From: Xanthobacter agilis
Lineage (GTDB): Bacteria > Pseudomonadota > Alphaproteobacteria > Rhizobiales > Xanthobacteraceae
Assembly: GCF_021730435.1 (NCBI RefSeq)
Contig: NZ_JABWGX010000025.1
Span: 1-64,000, forward strand
Direction of reading: 5' to 3'
Length of the DNA stretch: 64,000 nucleotides
In this document: in pieces, positions 18,071 through 26,239 of the stretch
Numbering within the stretch: position 1 is the first letter of the stretch
How the letters are laid out: the number at the start of each line of letters is the position of its first letter
Made by a program: the position numbers and the translations under genes
The notes under the pieces: generated by a model
Database searches by the model: none
What the model saw: only the letters and a program-made list of their open reading frames with translations
Told to the model about the DNA's origin: nothing

Positions 18071-19564
18071 ATGTTCGAATCCGCGAAGCTGGAGCACAGG
18101 CTGGACAAGGCGGCCTTCAAGTCGCTGGAGCCCGGTCTGCGCGAAAACCTGCTGAATGTGCAGTTCCAGCTCATCGATCAGAAGCGCCGCAGCCTCCTGG
18201 TGCTCATTCACGGACCCGACGGCGCCGGCAAGGGCGCGGTCCTGAACCGGCTCTACGAGTGGCTGGACGTCCGCAAGCTCGAAACGCTGACCCATGACGC
18301 GCCGTGCCGGGACGATGCCGGCCGGCCGGCCATGTGGAGCTATTGGCGTGGCCTTCCGCCATTCGGCGAAATCGGGATGATGCTGGGCTCCTGGTATCAC
18401 CGGCCCATGTGCGAGCGGGCGCTGGGCAAGCTCGGCCGTTCCGGTTTCGTGAGCGCCATGGAGGACATCCGCCGGTTCGAGGCGATGCTGCATGCGGAAG
18501 GTGTGAGCCTTCTGAAGATCTGGCTCTACCTGGAGCCGGAGGAGGCCAACCGGCGGCTCAAGGCGTTGACCCAGGGGGCCTATCAGCGGCCGGTGGTGCG
18601 TGAATGGGCCGAACTGCACGGCGCGAAAGAGCGGCAGCGCCTCAGCCTTGCGGCCGAGGATATCGCGCGCATCACATCCACGGATTTCGCGCCGTGGCAG
18701 GTGGTGCCGGCGGGAGACGACGCCTATCGCGACGCCACCATCGGCAGCGTCCTCCTGGAGAAGCTGCGCGCCATGACGGCGGACGGCGCTGGTAGCCCGG
18801 TCCATCCCACGCCCAGCCCCACCCGTGTGCCCAATGCGCTGCCCACCTTCTCCATCCTCTCCACCCTGGATCTCAGCCAGAAGCTGGAGAAGGACACCTA
18901 TGAAGAGCAGATCGCGCACGAGCAAAGCCGCATCACCCGCGCCACGCGCGCACCCCAATTCGACGATCGTGGGCTGATTCTGGCTTTCGAGGGCAGCGAT
19001 GCCGCTGGAAAGAGTTCCACCATCATGCGGCTGCGGCGTGCGCTCGATCCGCGCCGGTTTCGCGTCTATCCCATCGCGGCGCCCACGGACGAGGAGCAGG
19101 CGCGGCCCTATCTGTGGCGTTTCTGGCGGCATATACCCGCGCGCGGGCGCGTCGCCATCTTCGACCGCTCCTGGTACGGGCGCGTGCTGGTGGAGCGGGT
19201 GGAGGGGCTTGTCACGCCCGAGCAATGGGGGCGGGCCTATGGCGAAATCAACGATTTCGAGGGGCAGCTCGCTGAGGCCGGCTATGTGGTGGTGAAATTC
19301 TGGCTGGCCATCAGCCAGGACGAGCAGATGCGCCGCTTCGCCCAACGCGAAAGCATCCCCTACAAGCGCTTCAAGCTGACGCCCGAGGATTGGCGCAACC
19401 GCGAGAAATGGCCGCTCTACGAGGCTGCGGTCACGGAGATGGTGGACCGCACCTCCACCCGCGCCGCGCCCTGGACCCTGGTGGAGGCCGAAGACAAGCG
19501 CTTCGCGCGGGTGAAGGTGCTGCGCACGGTCGCCGATCGGCTGGAGGCGGCGCTGTCCGAGTGA
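18071..19564 (+). CDS. pap: Polyphosphate:AMP phosphotransferase (duplicated PPK2)
   Basis: 497 aa with two PPK2-type kinase domains. The N-terminal copy has a Walker A at 48-54 (GPDGAGK), the C-terminal one at 308-314 (GSDAAGK), and the C-terminal copy keeps IFDRSWYGRVLVERVEG and the RFAQRESIPYKRFKLTPEDWRNR lid region. This class II PPK2 makes ADP from AMP and polyphosphate. GGAGGAGGG precedes the ATG. The N-terminal copy appears degenerate at the lid, as is usual for the family. Confidence 0.92.
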   Translation: MFESAKLEHRLDKAAFKSLEPGLRENLLNVQFQLIDQKRRSLLVLIHGPDGAGKGAVLNRLYEWLDVRKLETLTHDAPCRDDAGRPAMWSYWRGLPPFGEIGMMLGSWYHRPMCERALGKLGRSGFVSAMEDIRRFEAMLHAEGVSLLKIWLYLEPEEANRRLKALTQGAYQRPVVREWAELHGAKERQRLSLAAEDIARITSTDFAPWQVVPAGDDAYRDATIGSVLLEKLRAMTADGAGSPVHPTPSPTRVPNALPTFSILSTLDLSQKLEKDTYEEQIAHEQSRITRATRAPQFDDRGLILAFEGSDAAGKSSTIMRLRRALDPRRFRVYPIAAPTDEEQARPYLWRFWRHIPARGRVAIFDRSWYGRVLVERVEGLVTPEQWGRAYGEINDFEGQLAEAGYVVVKFWLAISQDEQMRRFAQRESIPYKRFKLTPEDWRNREKWPLYEAAVTEMVDRTSTRAAPWTLVEAEDKRFARVKVLRTVADRLEAALSE

Positions 19565-19594
19565 GGAGAAGGGCGCCTGCCGCGGGCGGTGACC

Positions 19595-20314
19595 TTAATT
19601 CTTGACGATCTTCTGATAGGTGTTCTTCAGATTGTCCTGGATCACGGTCGCTTTGCCCTTGGCGGTCAGCATCAGATCCGTTTCGGGAGTTTGCATGGCG
19701 TAGGTCCAGCCCGCGGGCAGCGCCAGGCGCGCGGCGAGCTTCGGCAGGTCCTCGTAGGTCAAGGTCGGGTCCACCATCGAGGTGTAGGACTGCATCACAT
19801 AAGCGGAGCCGTCGGGCGCGGTGAGGATGAACACGGGCTTGCCGGCGGCGAAACGGTAGGTGGTGTCGCGATCGATGGTCTGCTCGGTGAAGGGCGGCTC
19901 CATGGCCTGCCGCAGGCTGGGGAAGATCTCCGCGCGCTTCTCCAGGACGATGCCACCCAGGGTGACCAACTCTCCGCTTACGGTGGCGCCGGACGCGATG
20001 ATCTGGTCCATGATGAAATAACGTGGGCCGTTCTTGAGGATGTCGAGCACCTCAAAATGTCGGCGCAGTTCAGCTTCGCTCAATGCCGCCCACTGGGCTT
20101 GCGGACAATCGTCGTGTCCGAGCGTGTTGTAGACCGTGGCCTTCAAGCCCTGGGTGGTGAGGCTGAGCGGGATGATCTCGCAATAGCGCGCATTGCGGAT
20201 ATCTCCGGTGATCCGGGTGTTGGCGGAAGGCTCGTCCGCGAACGTCGGTCCGCAGGCCAAACCCATGGACCCGCCCAAGACGGCAAGCGCCAGCAGCGAC
20301 GAACGGATGGTCAT
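19595..20314 (-). CDS. Secreted protein of unknown function
   Basis: 239 aa from the ATG at 20314, preceded by GGGAGG. N-terminal signal peptide (RSSLLALAVLGGSMGLACG...FADE). The mature part has two cysteines (RYCEIIPL, HDDCPQAQW) that could form a disulfide, a segment GLKATVYNTLGHDDCP and the C-terminal DNLKNTYQKIV. It reads like a conserved periplasmic protein of the order but I cannot name a family or function. Convergent with pap; 250 bases upstream hold only the tRNA-Gln flank. Confidence 0.7.
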   Translation of the reverse strand: MTIRSSLLALAVLGGSMGLACGPTFADEPSANTRITGDIRNARYCEIIPLSLTTQGLKATVYNTLGHDDCPQAQWAALSEAELRRHFEVLDILKNGPRYFIMDQIIASGATVSGELVTLGGIVLEKRAEIFPSLRQAMEPPFTEQTIDRDTTYRFAAGKPVFILTAPDGSAYVMQSYTSMVDPTLTYEDLPKLAARLALPAGWTYAMQTPETDLMLTAKGKATVIQDNLKNTYQKIVKN

Positions 20315-20564
20315 CAGAGGTTCCTCCCTGGGGATGCAGCGGCGGGAGGTTACGGTCGCGCGCGGGCGTGCGGGAAGGTGAAATCGGCAGCGCGGCCAAA
20401 AAGCGGCGCATGACGCGGGGAGCGCGGACGCAGGAGACGAGGGAGCGCAAGGACCGCGCGACGCCGAGATGATGGGCGCCTTGCCCAATCGAATCGGTCG
20501 GCCGACCACCGGCGTTTTGCCGCTCCCGTGCAAGACGCTGGCGGGACAGGCCTGAAACTCAGGA

Positions 20565-20639
20565 TGGCTGGGGCGCCTGGATTCGAACCAGGGAATGGCG
20601 GAATCAAAATCCGCTGCCTTACCTCTTGGCTACGCCCCA
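20565..20639 (-). tRNA. tRNA-Gln (UUG)
   Basis: 75 nt with encoded CCA. Acceptor stem TGGGGCG/CGCCCCA, D arm GCC...GGC, anticodon stem GCGGA/TCCGC with loop TTTTGAT (anticodon TTG), T arm CCTGG-TTCGAAT-CCAGG. No integrase lies nearby. Confidence 0.97.
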
Positions 20640-20754
20640 AGAGCAGCGGCGCGGACATTATCGCCCCGTTTGCGGCATGTCCAACGTCGCGTGCGACATA
20701 TCCAAAGCCTGGTGCCTCCCGCTGGGCTCTCCGGCGGATGGGAGGCGGCCAGCC

Positions 20755-21537
20755 TCACGCGCCGGTAAAACGCGGGTTGCGCTTTTCGGCGAAGGCGAGG
20801 CGTCCCTCGCGATAGTCCGCGCTGGCATTGGCGGCGCTGGTCGCGCGCTTGGCCTCCGCCAGAAGGGGGCCGTGCGGCCCCTCGGCGGCGCGAATGGAGA
20901 GCTTCGCCGCCTTCAAGGTCAGGGGCGCGTTTTCGGCCATGCGCAGGGCGAGGCGATCGGCCACAGCATCCACCTCCTCGGGCGTCGCGAGCATGTCGAT
21001 GGCGCCGATCTCATGGGCGCGTCCGGCGGCGAGGCGATCGGCTGTGAAGAACAGCTGCCGGGCGCCTTGGCTGCCGAAAACCCGCAGGAGACGCGGCAGG
21101 CCGCGCGGATCATAGCCCAGGCCCAAGCGCGCCGCGGGAATGGCGAAGAATGCGGTGTCGGCGGCGATCCGCAGATCGCAGCTCGACGCCAGCGCCGCCC
21201 CCGCCCCGACGCAGGCGCCGTGGATCACCGCCAGAACCGGGAAGGGCAGGCCCTCGATGGCGGCGCAGGCGTGTTCCACGATGTCGTCATAGCTCTGCGC
21301 GCCCGAGGCGTCGGATCGCGCGGCATCGAAATCCGAGATATCGGCGCCGCCGGAAAAGGCGAGCGCGCCCTCGCCCCGCAGGATGGCGACCCGGATGTCG
21401 TGGCGATGGGCCGCTTCAGCGGCGAAGCTGGCGAGCGCCTGCCACATTCCGCTCGAAATGGCGTTGCGCCGCTCGGGATTCGACAGGACGAGACGGGCGA
21501 TGCCGTCTGCCACGGTGATGGCGATGCTGCCAGCCAA
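20755..21537 (-). CDS. Crotonase-fold (enoyl-CoA hydratase/isomerase family) protein with altered active site
   Basis: 260 aa. The TTG at 21537 is chosen because AGGAGG lies 6 bases upstream; no ATG is better placed. Oxyanion-hole regions are present: FSGGADISDF and IHGACVGAGAALASSCDLRIAADT. Against classical enoyl-CoA hydratase, both catalytic glutamates are alanine: GGCEL is GAAL here and PEILLG is PAARLG. It is therefore probably not a standard hydratase; another crotonase activity (isomerase, hydrolase, decarboxylase) is possible. No operon partner. Confidence 0.82.
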   Translation of the reverse strand: MAGSIAITVADGIARLVLSNPERRNAISSGMWQALASFAAEAAHRHDIRVAILRGEGALAFSGGADISDFDAARSDASGAQSYDDIVEHACAAIEGLPFPVLAVIHGACVGAGAALASSCDLRIAADTAFFAIPAARLGLGYDPRGLPRLLRVFGSQGARQLFFTADRLAAGRAHEIGAIDMLATPEEVDAVADRLALRMAENAPLTLKAAKLSIRAAEGPHGPLLAEAKRATSAANASADYREGRLAFAEKRNPRFTGA

Positions 21538-21841
21538 CTTCGGCCTCCTGTGCCAGCGCAAGCGGATGCTCGGAGCATGGCCTCTAGAGCAGTTTCAGCA
21601 AAAGTGCGAAGTGGTTTTGCGTCCGGAACTGCGAAAACACAAGCAGTTAGAACATTTCCAACGGATATTGAAACGCGAAAATGCGCGCCGCGCCGTTCCC
21701 AGGGTTCGCGTCCACAAAAATGGCGGGGGGGCGATGGGGCGAACGCCGGGCGGTTGCCGTTGGGGCGGTGCTGGCCAAAGGAAATCGGCCAAGGGAAACG
21801 GGGCGATGCTTGTGGCATCGCCCCGCCCCGACGGGCGCCGG
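21538..21841. other. Gene-free stretch
   Basis: No credible coding sequence. It holds a palindromic repeat at 21585-21652 and otherwise featureless GC-rich sequence. Confidence 0.6.
21585..21652. repeat. Palindromic intergenic repeat, copy A
   Basis: Core TTTCAGCAAAAGTG ... GGTTTTGCGTC; inner arms GCAAAA/TTTTGC and outer arms CAGTT/AACTG form a long imperfect hairpin. A second copy is at 26175-26239. The pattern matches dispersed palindromic repeats known from Hyphomicrobiales genomes. Confidence 0.75.
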
Positions 21842-21976
21842 TCAGGGCTTGGCACCCGAAGCCAACAGAGCCTGAATGGCCGTTGAGTAGACGATCGGCG
21901 CTTCTTTGACGCGCTCCGCCTTGAACTTCAAGCAAAAAGATCGGAGCAATGCCGAATTGTCTCTAGGTATCTCCAT
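21842..21976 (-). CDS. Possible 44-residue small protein
   Basis: A short frame from the ATG at 21976 to the TGA at 21842. The last 28 residues (KFKAERVKEAPIVYSTAIQA onward, ending GAKP) look like a real amphipathic protein segment, unlike shadow frames nearby, which are Arg/Pro/Ala biased. No ribosome-binding site is visible and the first 16 residues are less convincing. It could be a small protein or the remnant of a larger gene's C-terminus. No family recognised. Confidence 0.3.
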   Translation of the reverse strand: MEIPRDNSALLRSFCLKFKAERVKEAPIVYSTAIQALLASGAKP

Positions 21977-22045
21977 GCGAACATCGTGGAACGCACGGCG
22001 CTGTGCTGACGTGGCGATATGGGTGAGTTTTTATGGCCTTTGGAA

Positions 22046-22849
22046 TTATTCTTTTCGAAAGAGAAAATTTCCAATGAACCCAACGATCAGGCTGCCAATT
22101 GCCACTGTGATTCCGTATAATGTACCTTCAGTTTGTGAAAAGGTTGCCACGTCCTGCTCGAATCCACTCCGATTGACCTCGAAGTGCTGCACGGCGCGGG
22201 CCGTGATCTTCCCATCACGCAAGAGCTGGATGGCGACATCGTATCGCCCGATGGGTGCCTGGCCGGGAATGGTGAAATTGGCGCGGAACACCCGGGGCGC
22301 GAGGAAGGTCACGCCGTGGCTGTCTTCTTGATACAGATTCGCCGCCTGCTGGGTCCGCAGAAAGGCTTGGCGAAACGGGTCGGTGGGCACCACGTCCGCA
22401 TAATCCGTGCCCACCAATTGGGTCAGCGCGTTGCGGGAGAGGCCGATCTGTCCGTCGCGTAGTACCGCGGGCGGGGCCATCTCGTCCGGTGGACGGTTCG
22501 ATTGTACGCTGAGAAACGCCGGCACGTCGATGAAGGTGCGGCTGTCGGTGTTCACCCACAGGCCGAACAGGCGCGATTTGCGCCATGTGACGAAGCTCTG
22601 CTTCGGCCCGCGCACCGTGACCACGACATCGGGAGTGGTATCCGAGGCGATGGTTTCCGCAACCCCGAACACCACCAGCTCGGCACCGGTAAAGGTGGAG
22701 GTGATGCTCACCTGAGGTTGCGACACGCTAATCACCAGCCGATCCGCCGACGTTGCCTGGGCGGCGGCCGGATCGGGGGCGAACGCGCAAGCGAGCGCCA
22801 CTGCGGCGGCGCTCGCCATGGGGCGGAGCCGGACGCCGCGGCGGCTCAT
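22046..22849 (-). CDS. TIGR02186 family membrane-anchored periplasmic protein
   Basis: 267 aa. Signal peptide (ASAAAVALACAFAPDPAAAQA), a periplasmic domain beginning DRLVISVSQPQVSITSTFTGAELVVFG, and one C-terminal transmembrane helix (LYGITVAIGSLIVGFIGNFLF) ending in RKE. This matches the alphaproteobacterial family TIGR02186, whose genes typically sit beside TauE/SafE exporters. The start overlaps the stop of the upstream exporter gene by 4 bases (ATGA), so the two are translationally coupled. Molecular role unknown; an exporter accessory subunit is the natural inference. Confidence 0.85.
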   Translation of the reverse strand: MSRRGVRLRPMASAAAVALACAFAPDPAAAQATSADRLVISVSQPQVSITSTFTGAELVVFGVAETIASDTTPDVVVTVRGPKQSFVTWRKSRLFGLWVNTDSRTFIDVPAFLSVQSNRPPDEMAPPAVLRDGQIGLSRNALTQLVGTDYADVVPTDPFRQAFLRTQQAANLYQEDSHGVTFLAPRVFRANFTIPGQAPIGRYDVAIQLLRDGKITARAVQHFEVNRSGFEQDVATFSQTEGTLYGITVAIGSLIVGFIGNFLFRKE

Positions 22850-23772
22850 CGGCGCACCTCGATCGGATGGAGCACATAGAGTTCAGCCGGCGTGCGCACC
22901 AGATCCACCGCGACCCTGATCCCCACCGACAGCACCAGCAGGCCAAGCAGGAAGCGCAGGTTTTCCGGACGCATGGTCTGGCCGGTGCGGGCTCCGAACT
23001 GCGCCCCCATGGTGCCGCCGATCATCAGCACGAAGGCGAGCACGGCATCCACCGTGCCGTTGGCCTCGGCATGGAGCACGGTGGCGGCGGCCATGGTGAC
23101 CAGGGTGAGCACCAGGGAGGTGCCGACCGACGTGGTGGTCGGGACGCGCAGCAGGTAGATGAGCGCCGGCACCAGGATGAAGCCGCCGCCCACGCCCAGC
23201 ACCGCCCCGAGCAGGCCGATGACGAAGCCGATGGCCACCACCGGAACCGCCGAGACATAGATCCGCGAGCGGCGAAAGCGCATCTTGAGTGGCAGGCGCA
23301 TGAACCAGGCGTGGGTGCCCGGCCGCCGCACGTGGGGCGCCTTCCCCCGGCGGCTGCGCCGGATGGCCCGCGCGCTCTCCACCAGCATCATGATGCCGAT
23401 GGCCCCGAGCAGCAGCGTGTAGGCAATGCGGATGAACAGGTCCACCTGTCCGATCACGCGCAGCCACAGGAACAGCGCCACACCCGCCGCCGTGCCGATG
23501 AGGCCGCCGATGAGCAGGACGCCCGCCAGGGGCAGGTCCACCATGCCCTTGCGCAGATAAGACAGGGCGCCCGAGAAGGACGAAGCCGCCATGTAGGGCG
23601 ACACGCTCGCGACCGCCACCGCCGCCGGCACGCCGGTGAAAATGAGCAGCGGCGTCATGAGGAACCCACCGCCGACGCCGAACATGCCCGAGATGAAGCC
23701 GACCGCGAGCCCCATGGCGAAGACGGTGAAAATGACCACCGGCAGTTCGGCAATCGGCAGATAAATGGTCAC
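22846..23772 (-). CDS. TauE/SafE (TSUP) family sulfite/organic anion exporter
   Basis: 308 aa with two homologous membrane halves. Each carries the glycine-rich TSUP signature: GFISGMFGVGGGFLMTPLLI near residue 30 and GLLGAVLGVGGGFILVPALI near 190. About eight membrane helices are visible. TSUP proteins export sulfite, sulfoacetate or related anions; substrate not determinable here. First gene of a two-gene operon with the TIGR02186 protein. A 13-base palindrome lies about 157 bases upstream. Confidence 0.9.
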   Translation of the reverse strand: MTIYLPIAELPVVIFTVFAMGLAVGFISGMFGVGGGFLMTPLLIFTGVPAAVAVASVSPYMAASSFSGALSYLRKGMVDLPLAGVLLIGGLIGTAAGVALFLWLRVIGQVDLFIRIAYTLLLGAIGIMMLVESARAIRRSRRGKAPHVRRPGTHAWFMRLPLKMRFRRSRIYVSAVPVVAIGFVIGLLGAVLGVGGGFILVPALIYLLRVPTTTSVGTSLVLTLVTMAAATVLHAEANGTVDAVLAFVLMIGGTMGAQFGARTGQTMRPENLRFLLGLLVLSVGIRVAVDLVRTPAELYVLHPIEVRR

Positions 23773-23928
23773 GGGATCGTCCGTTTCGGGTCACGGCAGA
23801 TGGCGCGGCTTTACGCCATCGGGGTAGGCCTGAGAAGACCCGCGGCCCGTATTCGGCGCCGGGAGCGGCAAAAAGCGCACAGATCGGTCGCTAGCTGAGT
23901 TCAAAGACCGATTCAGTGGTCGCATATT

Positions 23929-23941
23929 CTGGATTATCCAG
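23929..23941. promoter_or_regulatory. Palindrome upstream of the TauE/SafE operon
   Basis: CTGGATTATCCAG: perfect 6-base arms around a central T, in an AT-richer patch between the exporter start (23772) and the end of the upstream gene (23978). Possible operator; no regulator gene is adjacent. Confidence 0.3.
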
Positions 23942-23977
23942 GGAAATTCTGGCTTTGCCGGGGGCTCTCGGGTGGCC

Positions 23978-24595
23978 TCAGGGCCGGCGCGACTGGGTGT
24001 GGAGGGTGACCAGCAACGCCGCGACAGCGCGCGCCAGGATGGGGTCTTCCCGTCGCGGCCGTGCCTGGCGTCCGGGAACATGCACGAAGACGACCGGAGG
24101 GGGCTTTGCCGGATGTGCGGCGGCCCAGGCGAGGGCTTGGAAATAGCTGGCGTTGCACAGGTATCGGCCGGCATCGCGCGACGAGCGCGCGGCCGCGCCG
24201 GCGGCACGGGCCGCCGCGACCAGGGGAGCGATCCGGGCGGTTGTGCGCAGGTTCGCGGGCGCATCGGGATCAATGCGCCGTGCGCGGGGGTGCCGGTAGG
24301 CCACATCGGGCCGGTCGGCGGCCGCGTTGACGGCGCGTGTCTCCACGCACAGCACGCTACGGCGTGGCGCGACGCCCAGGAGCAGGACCGCATCCGGCGC
24401 GTGGCGCTCCAGCAGCACCACCAGCCGGCCGAGGGCGTCCCAGCGGGTGGGGAGGATCTCCACGATGAGATCAATGGCCCCAAGGGCGGGTCGTCGGGTG
24501 CGCCCGAGCACCTGGGCAAGCCGTGCGGACGGGTTCACCGGCACGCCGGGGAAGGGTCCGAAGGCGCACACCAGGATGCGTGTGCGGGGCGCCAT
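23978..24595 (-). CDS. Pyroglutamyl-peptidase I-like cysteine peptidase (C15)
   Basis: 205 aa. N-terminus ILVCAFGPFPGVPVNPS matches the Pcp TGFGPF..NPS motif. Catalytic positions are kept: Glu85 (VETRAVN), Cys147 (RYLCNASYF) and His172 (VVFVHVPG), the Glu-Cys-His triad of family C15, which removes N-terminal pyroglutamate. The usual GxAGGR stretch reads GVAPRR, so specificity may differ. Ends of the protein are shorter than in classical Pcp. Five bases separate it from meaB upstream, suggesting co-transcription. Confidence 0.85.
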   Translation of the reverse strand: MAPRTRILVCAFGPFPGVPVNPSARLAQVLGRTRRPALGAIDLIVEILPTRWDALGRLVVLLERHAPDAVLLLGVAPRRSVLCVETRAVNAAADRPDVAYRHPRARRIDPDAPANLRTTARIAPLVAAARAAGAAARSSRDAGRYLCNASYFQALAWAAAHPAKPPPVVFVHVPGRQARPRREDPILARAVAALLVTLHTQSRRP

Positions 24596-24600
24596 AGCGT

Positions 24601-25590
24601 CTATAGGCCGATGAGATGGGCGATCTCCGCCGCCGCCAGGGCGGGGGCGAGCGTACCCGCCGCGACTTCCTTTTCCAGGGTGGGCAGGCGCGCCTTCACG
24701 CCCGGATCGGATGCCACCTTCTCGGCCAGCCGTTCATTGAGCAAGGTCCACATCCAGCGCACCTGCTGGGCCTGCCGGGTGGTGGCGAAGGCGCCCGCCG
24801 CCTCGCATTTCTGTCGGTGCAGCACCACCTGCGCCCACACCTCCGCGATGCCGTCTCCGGTCAGGGCCGAATAGGTGAGCACGGGCGGCGACCAATGGGC
24901 CTGCCGCGCGCCGAGCAGATGGAGGGCGGTGCGGTATTCGCTGGCGGCGGCGCGGGCGCGGGGGATGTTGTCGCCGTCGGCCTTGTTCACGGCCACGATG
25001 TCGGCGAGTTCCAGCACCCCCTTCTTGATGCCCTGAAGCTCGTCGCCGGCGCCCGGCAGCATCAGCACCAGGAAGGTATCGGTGAGGTCGGCCACCGCCG
25101 TTTCCGATTGCCCGACGCCCACCGTCTCCACCAGCACCACATCGAAGCCGGCGGCCTCGCACAGCAGCATGGTTTCGCGCGTTTTCGCGGCGATGCCGCC
25201 GAGCGTGCCGCTCGACGGGGAGGGGCGGATGAAGGCACGCTCGTCCACGGCGAGCCGTGCCATGCGGGTCTTGTCGCCCAGGATGGAACCGCCGGTACGG
25301 CTGGAGGACGGGTCCACCGCCAGCACCGCCACCTTGTGGCCGAGGCCCGTGAGGTAGGTGCCGAGAGCGTCAATGGTGGTGGACTTGCCGACCCCCGGAA
25401 CGCCGGTGATGCCGACCCGAAAGGCGCCGCCCGTGCGCGGCAGCAGGGATTGGAGCAGGGCCTGGGCGCGGGCGCGGTGGTCGCCGCGCCGGGATTCGAC
25501 AAGGGTGATGGCCCGCGCCAGCGCGGCACGCTCGCCCCTCACAACCGCCTCGGCGAGCTGGGCATCGTCCACCTGTCGGGCTCCCGTCAT
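24601..25590 (-). CDS. meaB: Methylmalonyl-CoA mutase-associated GTPase MeaB
   Basis: 329 aa. G3E-family GTPase that protects and loads adenosylcobalamin onto methylmalonyl-CoA-type mutases. Walker A GVPGVGKS at 63-70, switch/Mg motifs [20 protein letters not shown] and [10 protein letters not shown], base-specificity motif NKADGDN, and the C-terminal dimerisation helix. No mutase gene is in the window. Followed within 5 bases by the pyroglutamyl-peptidase homologue. Confidence 0.93.
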   Translation of the reverse strand: MTGARQVDDAQLAEAVVRGERAALARAITLVESRRGDHRARAQALLQSLLPRTGGAFRVGITGVPGVGKSTTIDALGTYLTGLGHKVAVLAVDPSSSRTGGSILGDKTRMARLAVDERAFIRPSPSSGTLGGIAAKTRETMLLCEAAGFDVVLVETVGVGQSETAVADLTDTFLVLMLPGAGDELQGIKKGVLELADIVAVNKADGDNIPRARAAASEYRTALHLLGARQAHWSPPVLTYSALTGDGIAEVWAQVVLHRQKCEAAGAFATTRQAQQVRWMWTLLNERLAEKVASDPGVKARLPTLEKEVAAGTLAPALAAAEIAHLIGL

Positions 25591-25645
25591 CGTCCTTCGT
25601 CCTCCATGCGACCAGCCTTGGCCGGCTCCATTTTCGCACCGCGGG

Positions 25646-25671
25646 GGAACTCGTCACGCGCGGCCAGCGTT
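25646..25671 (+). promoter_or_regulatory. Candidate EcfG (general stress) promoter for csbD
   Basis: GGAAC at 25646-25650 and CGTT at 25668-25671, separated by exactly 17 bases, matching the alphaproteobacterial EcfG consensus GGAAC-N16/17-CGTT. It points toward csbD, with about a 195-base leader. CsbD is a known general-stress gene, which supports the call. Confidence 0.55.
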
Positions 25672-25867
25672 GTCCAGCCAAATTTCCACTTCGAATCCGG
25701 TCCCGGCAGACAATGCCCAAGGGGACGGGATGGCCTGCGGGGCCGGGGTGCGACGCGAACCGGCGGTGCCGCTCGTGATGTTTGATCGCACCGCTCGGGC
25801 CACGCATCAGCAGGGGGAAGACCGGCCGCGTGGAGCGGGCGGCTTCCCGAACCGTGGAGGTCAGCCG

Positions 25868-26068
25868 ATGAATTGGGATCGCATCGAGGGCAACTGGAAG
25901 CAGATGACCGGCAATGTGAAGGCCCAGTGGGGCAAGCTCACCGACGACGATCTTACCGAGATCTCGGGCCGGCGCGAGGTGCTCGAAGGCAAGATCCAGG
26001 AACGCTATGGCCTCGCCAAGGATGAGGTGAAGCGGCAGGTGGACACCTTCACCAGCACCCTCAATTAG
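25868..26068 (+). CDS. csbD: CsbD family stress-response protein
   Basis: 66 aa, typical length. Starts MNWDRIEGNWKQMTGNVKAQ and continues WGKLTDDDL, the CsbD signature; the rest is a helical C-terminal half (GKIQERYGLAKDEVKRQVD). Small abundant stress proteins of unknown biochemical role, controlled by sigma-B in Bacillus and by EcfG-type systems in Alphaproteobacteria. GGAGG lies 7 bases before the ATG. Single gene with its own terminator. Confidence 0.95.
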   Translation: MNWDRIEGNWKQMTGNVKAQWGKLTDDDLTEISGRREVLEGKIQERYGLAKDEVKRQVDTFTSTLN

Positions 26069-26097
26069 CCGCTCACGCCCATTCTTGAGCCTCCGAC

Positions 26098-26129
26098 CCC
26101 CGCGTCGCGCGTCGGCGCGGGGCTTTTTT
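26098..26129 (+). terminator. Rho-independent terminator after csbD
   Basis: CCCCGCG/CGCGGGG stem with an 11-base loop followed by C and six T residues, 29 bases after csbD. Confidence 0.85.
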
Positions 26130-26174
26130 GCGTTCGGCCGCGACCGGGGCGTTCGTGACCGGCGACAGACGGCG

Positions 26175-26239
26175 TCTCGAACAATTTCAGCAAAAGTGTG
26201 CAGCGGTTTTGCGTCTGAAATTGCGATAAAACGCTCTAG
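26175..26239. repeat. Palindromic intergenic repeat, copy B
   Basis: Same family as 21585-21652: shared TTTCAGCAAAAGTG and GGTTTTGCGTC, outer arms CAATTTCAG/CTGAAATTG. One end overlaps the folK stop codon (26236-26238), so it may form the folK 3' hairpin. Confidence 0.75.

Noticed and set aside
20565-20639. Integration site at tRNA-Gln
   Set aside because: No integrase, no direct repeat of the tRNA 3' end and no change in gene content nearby.
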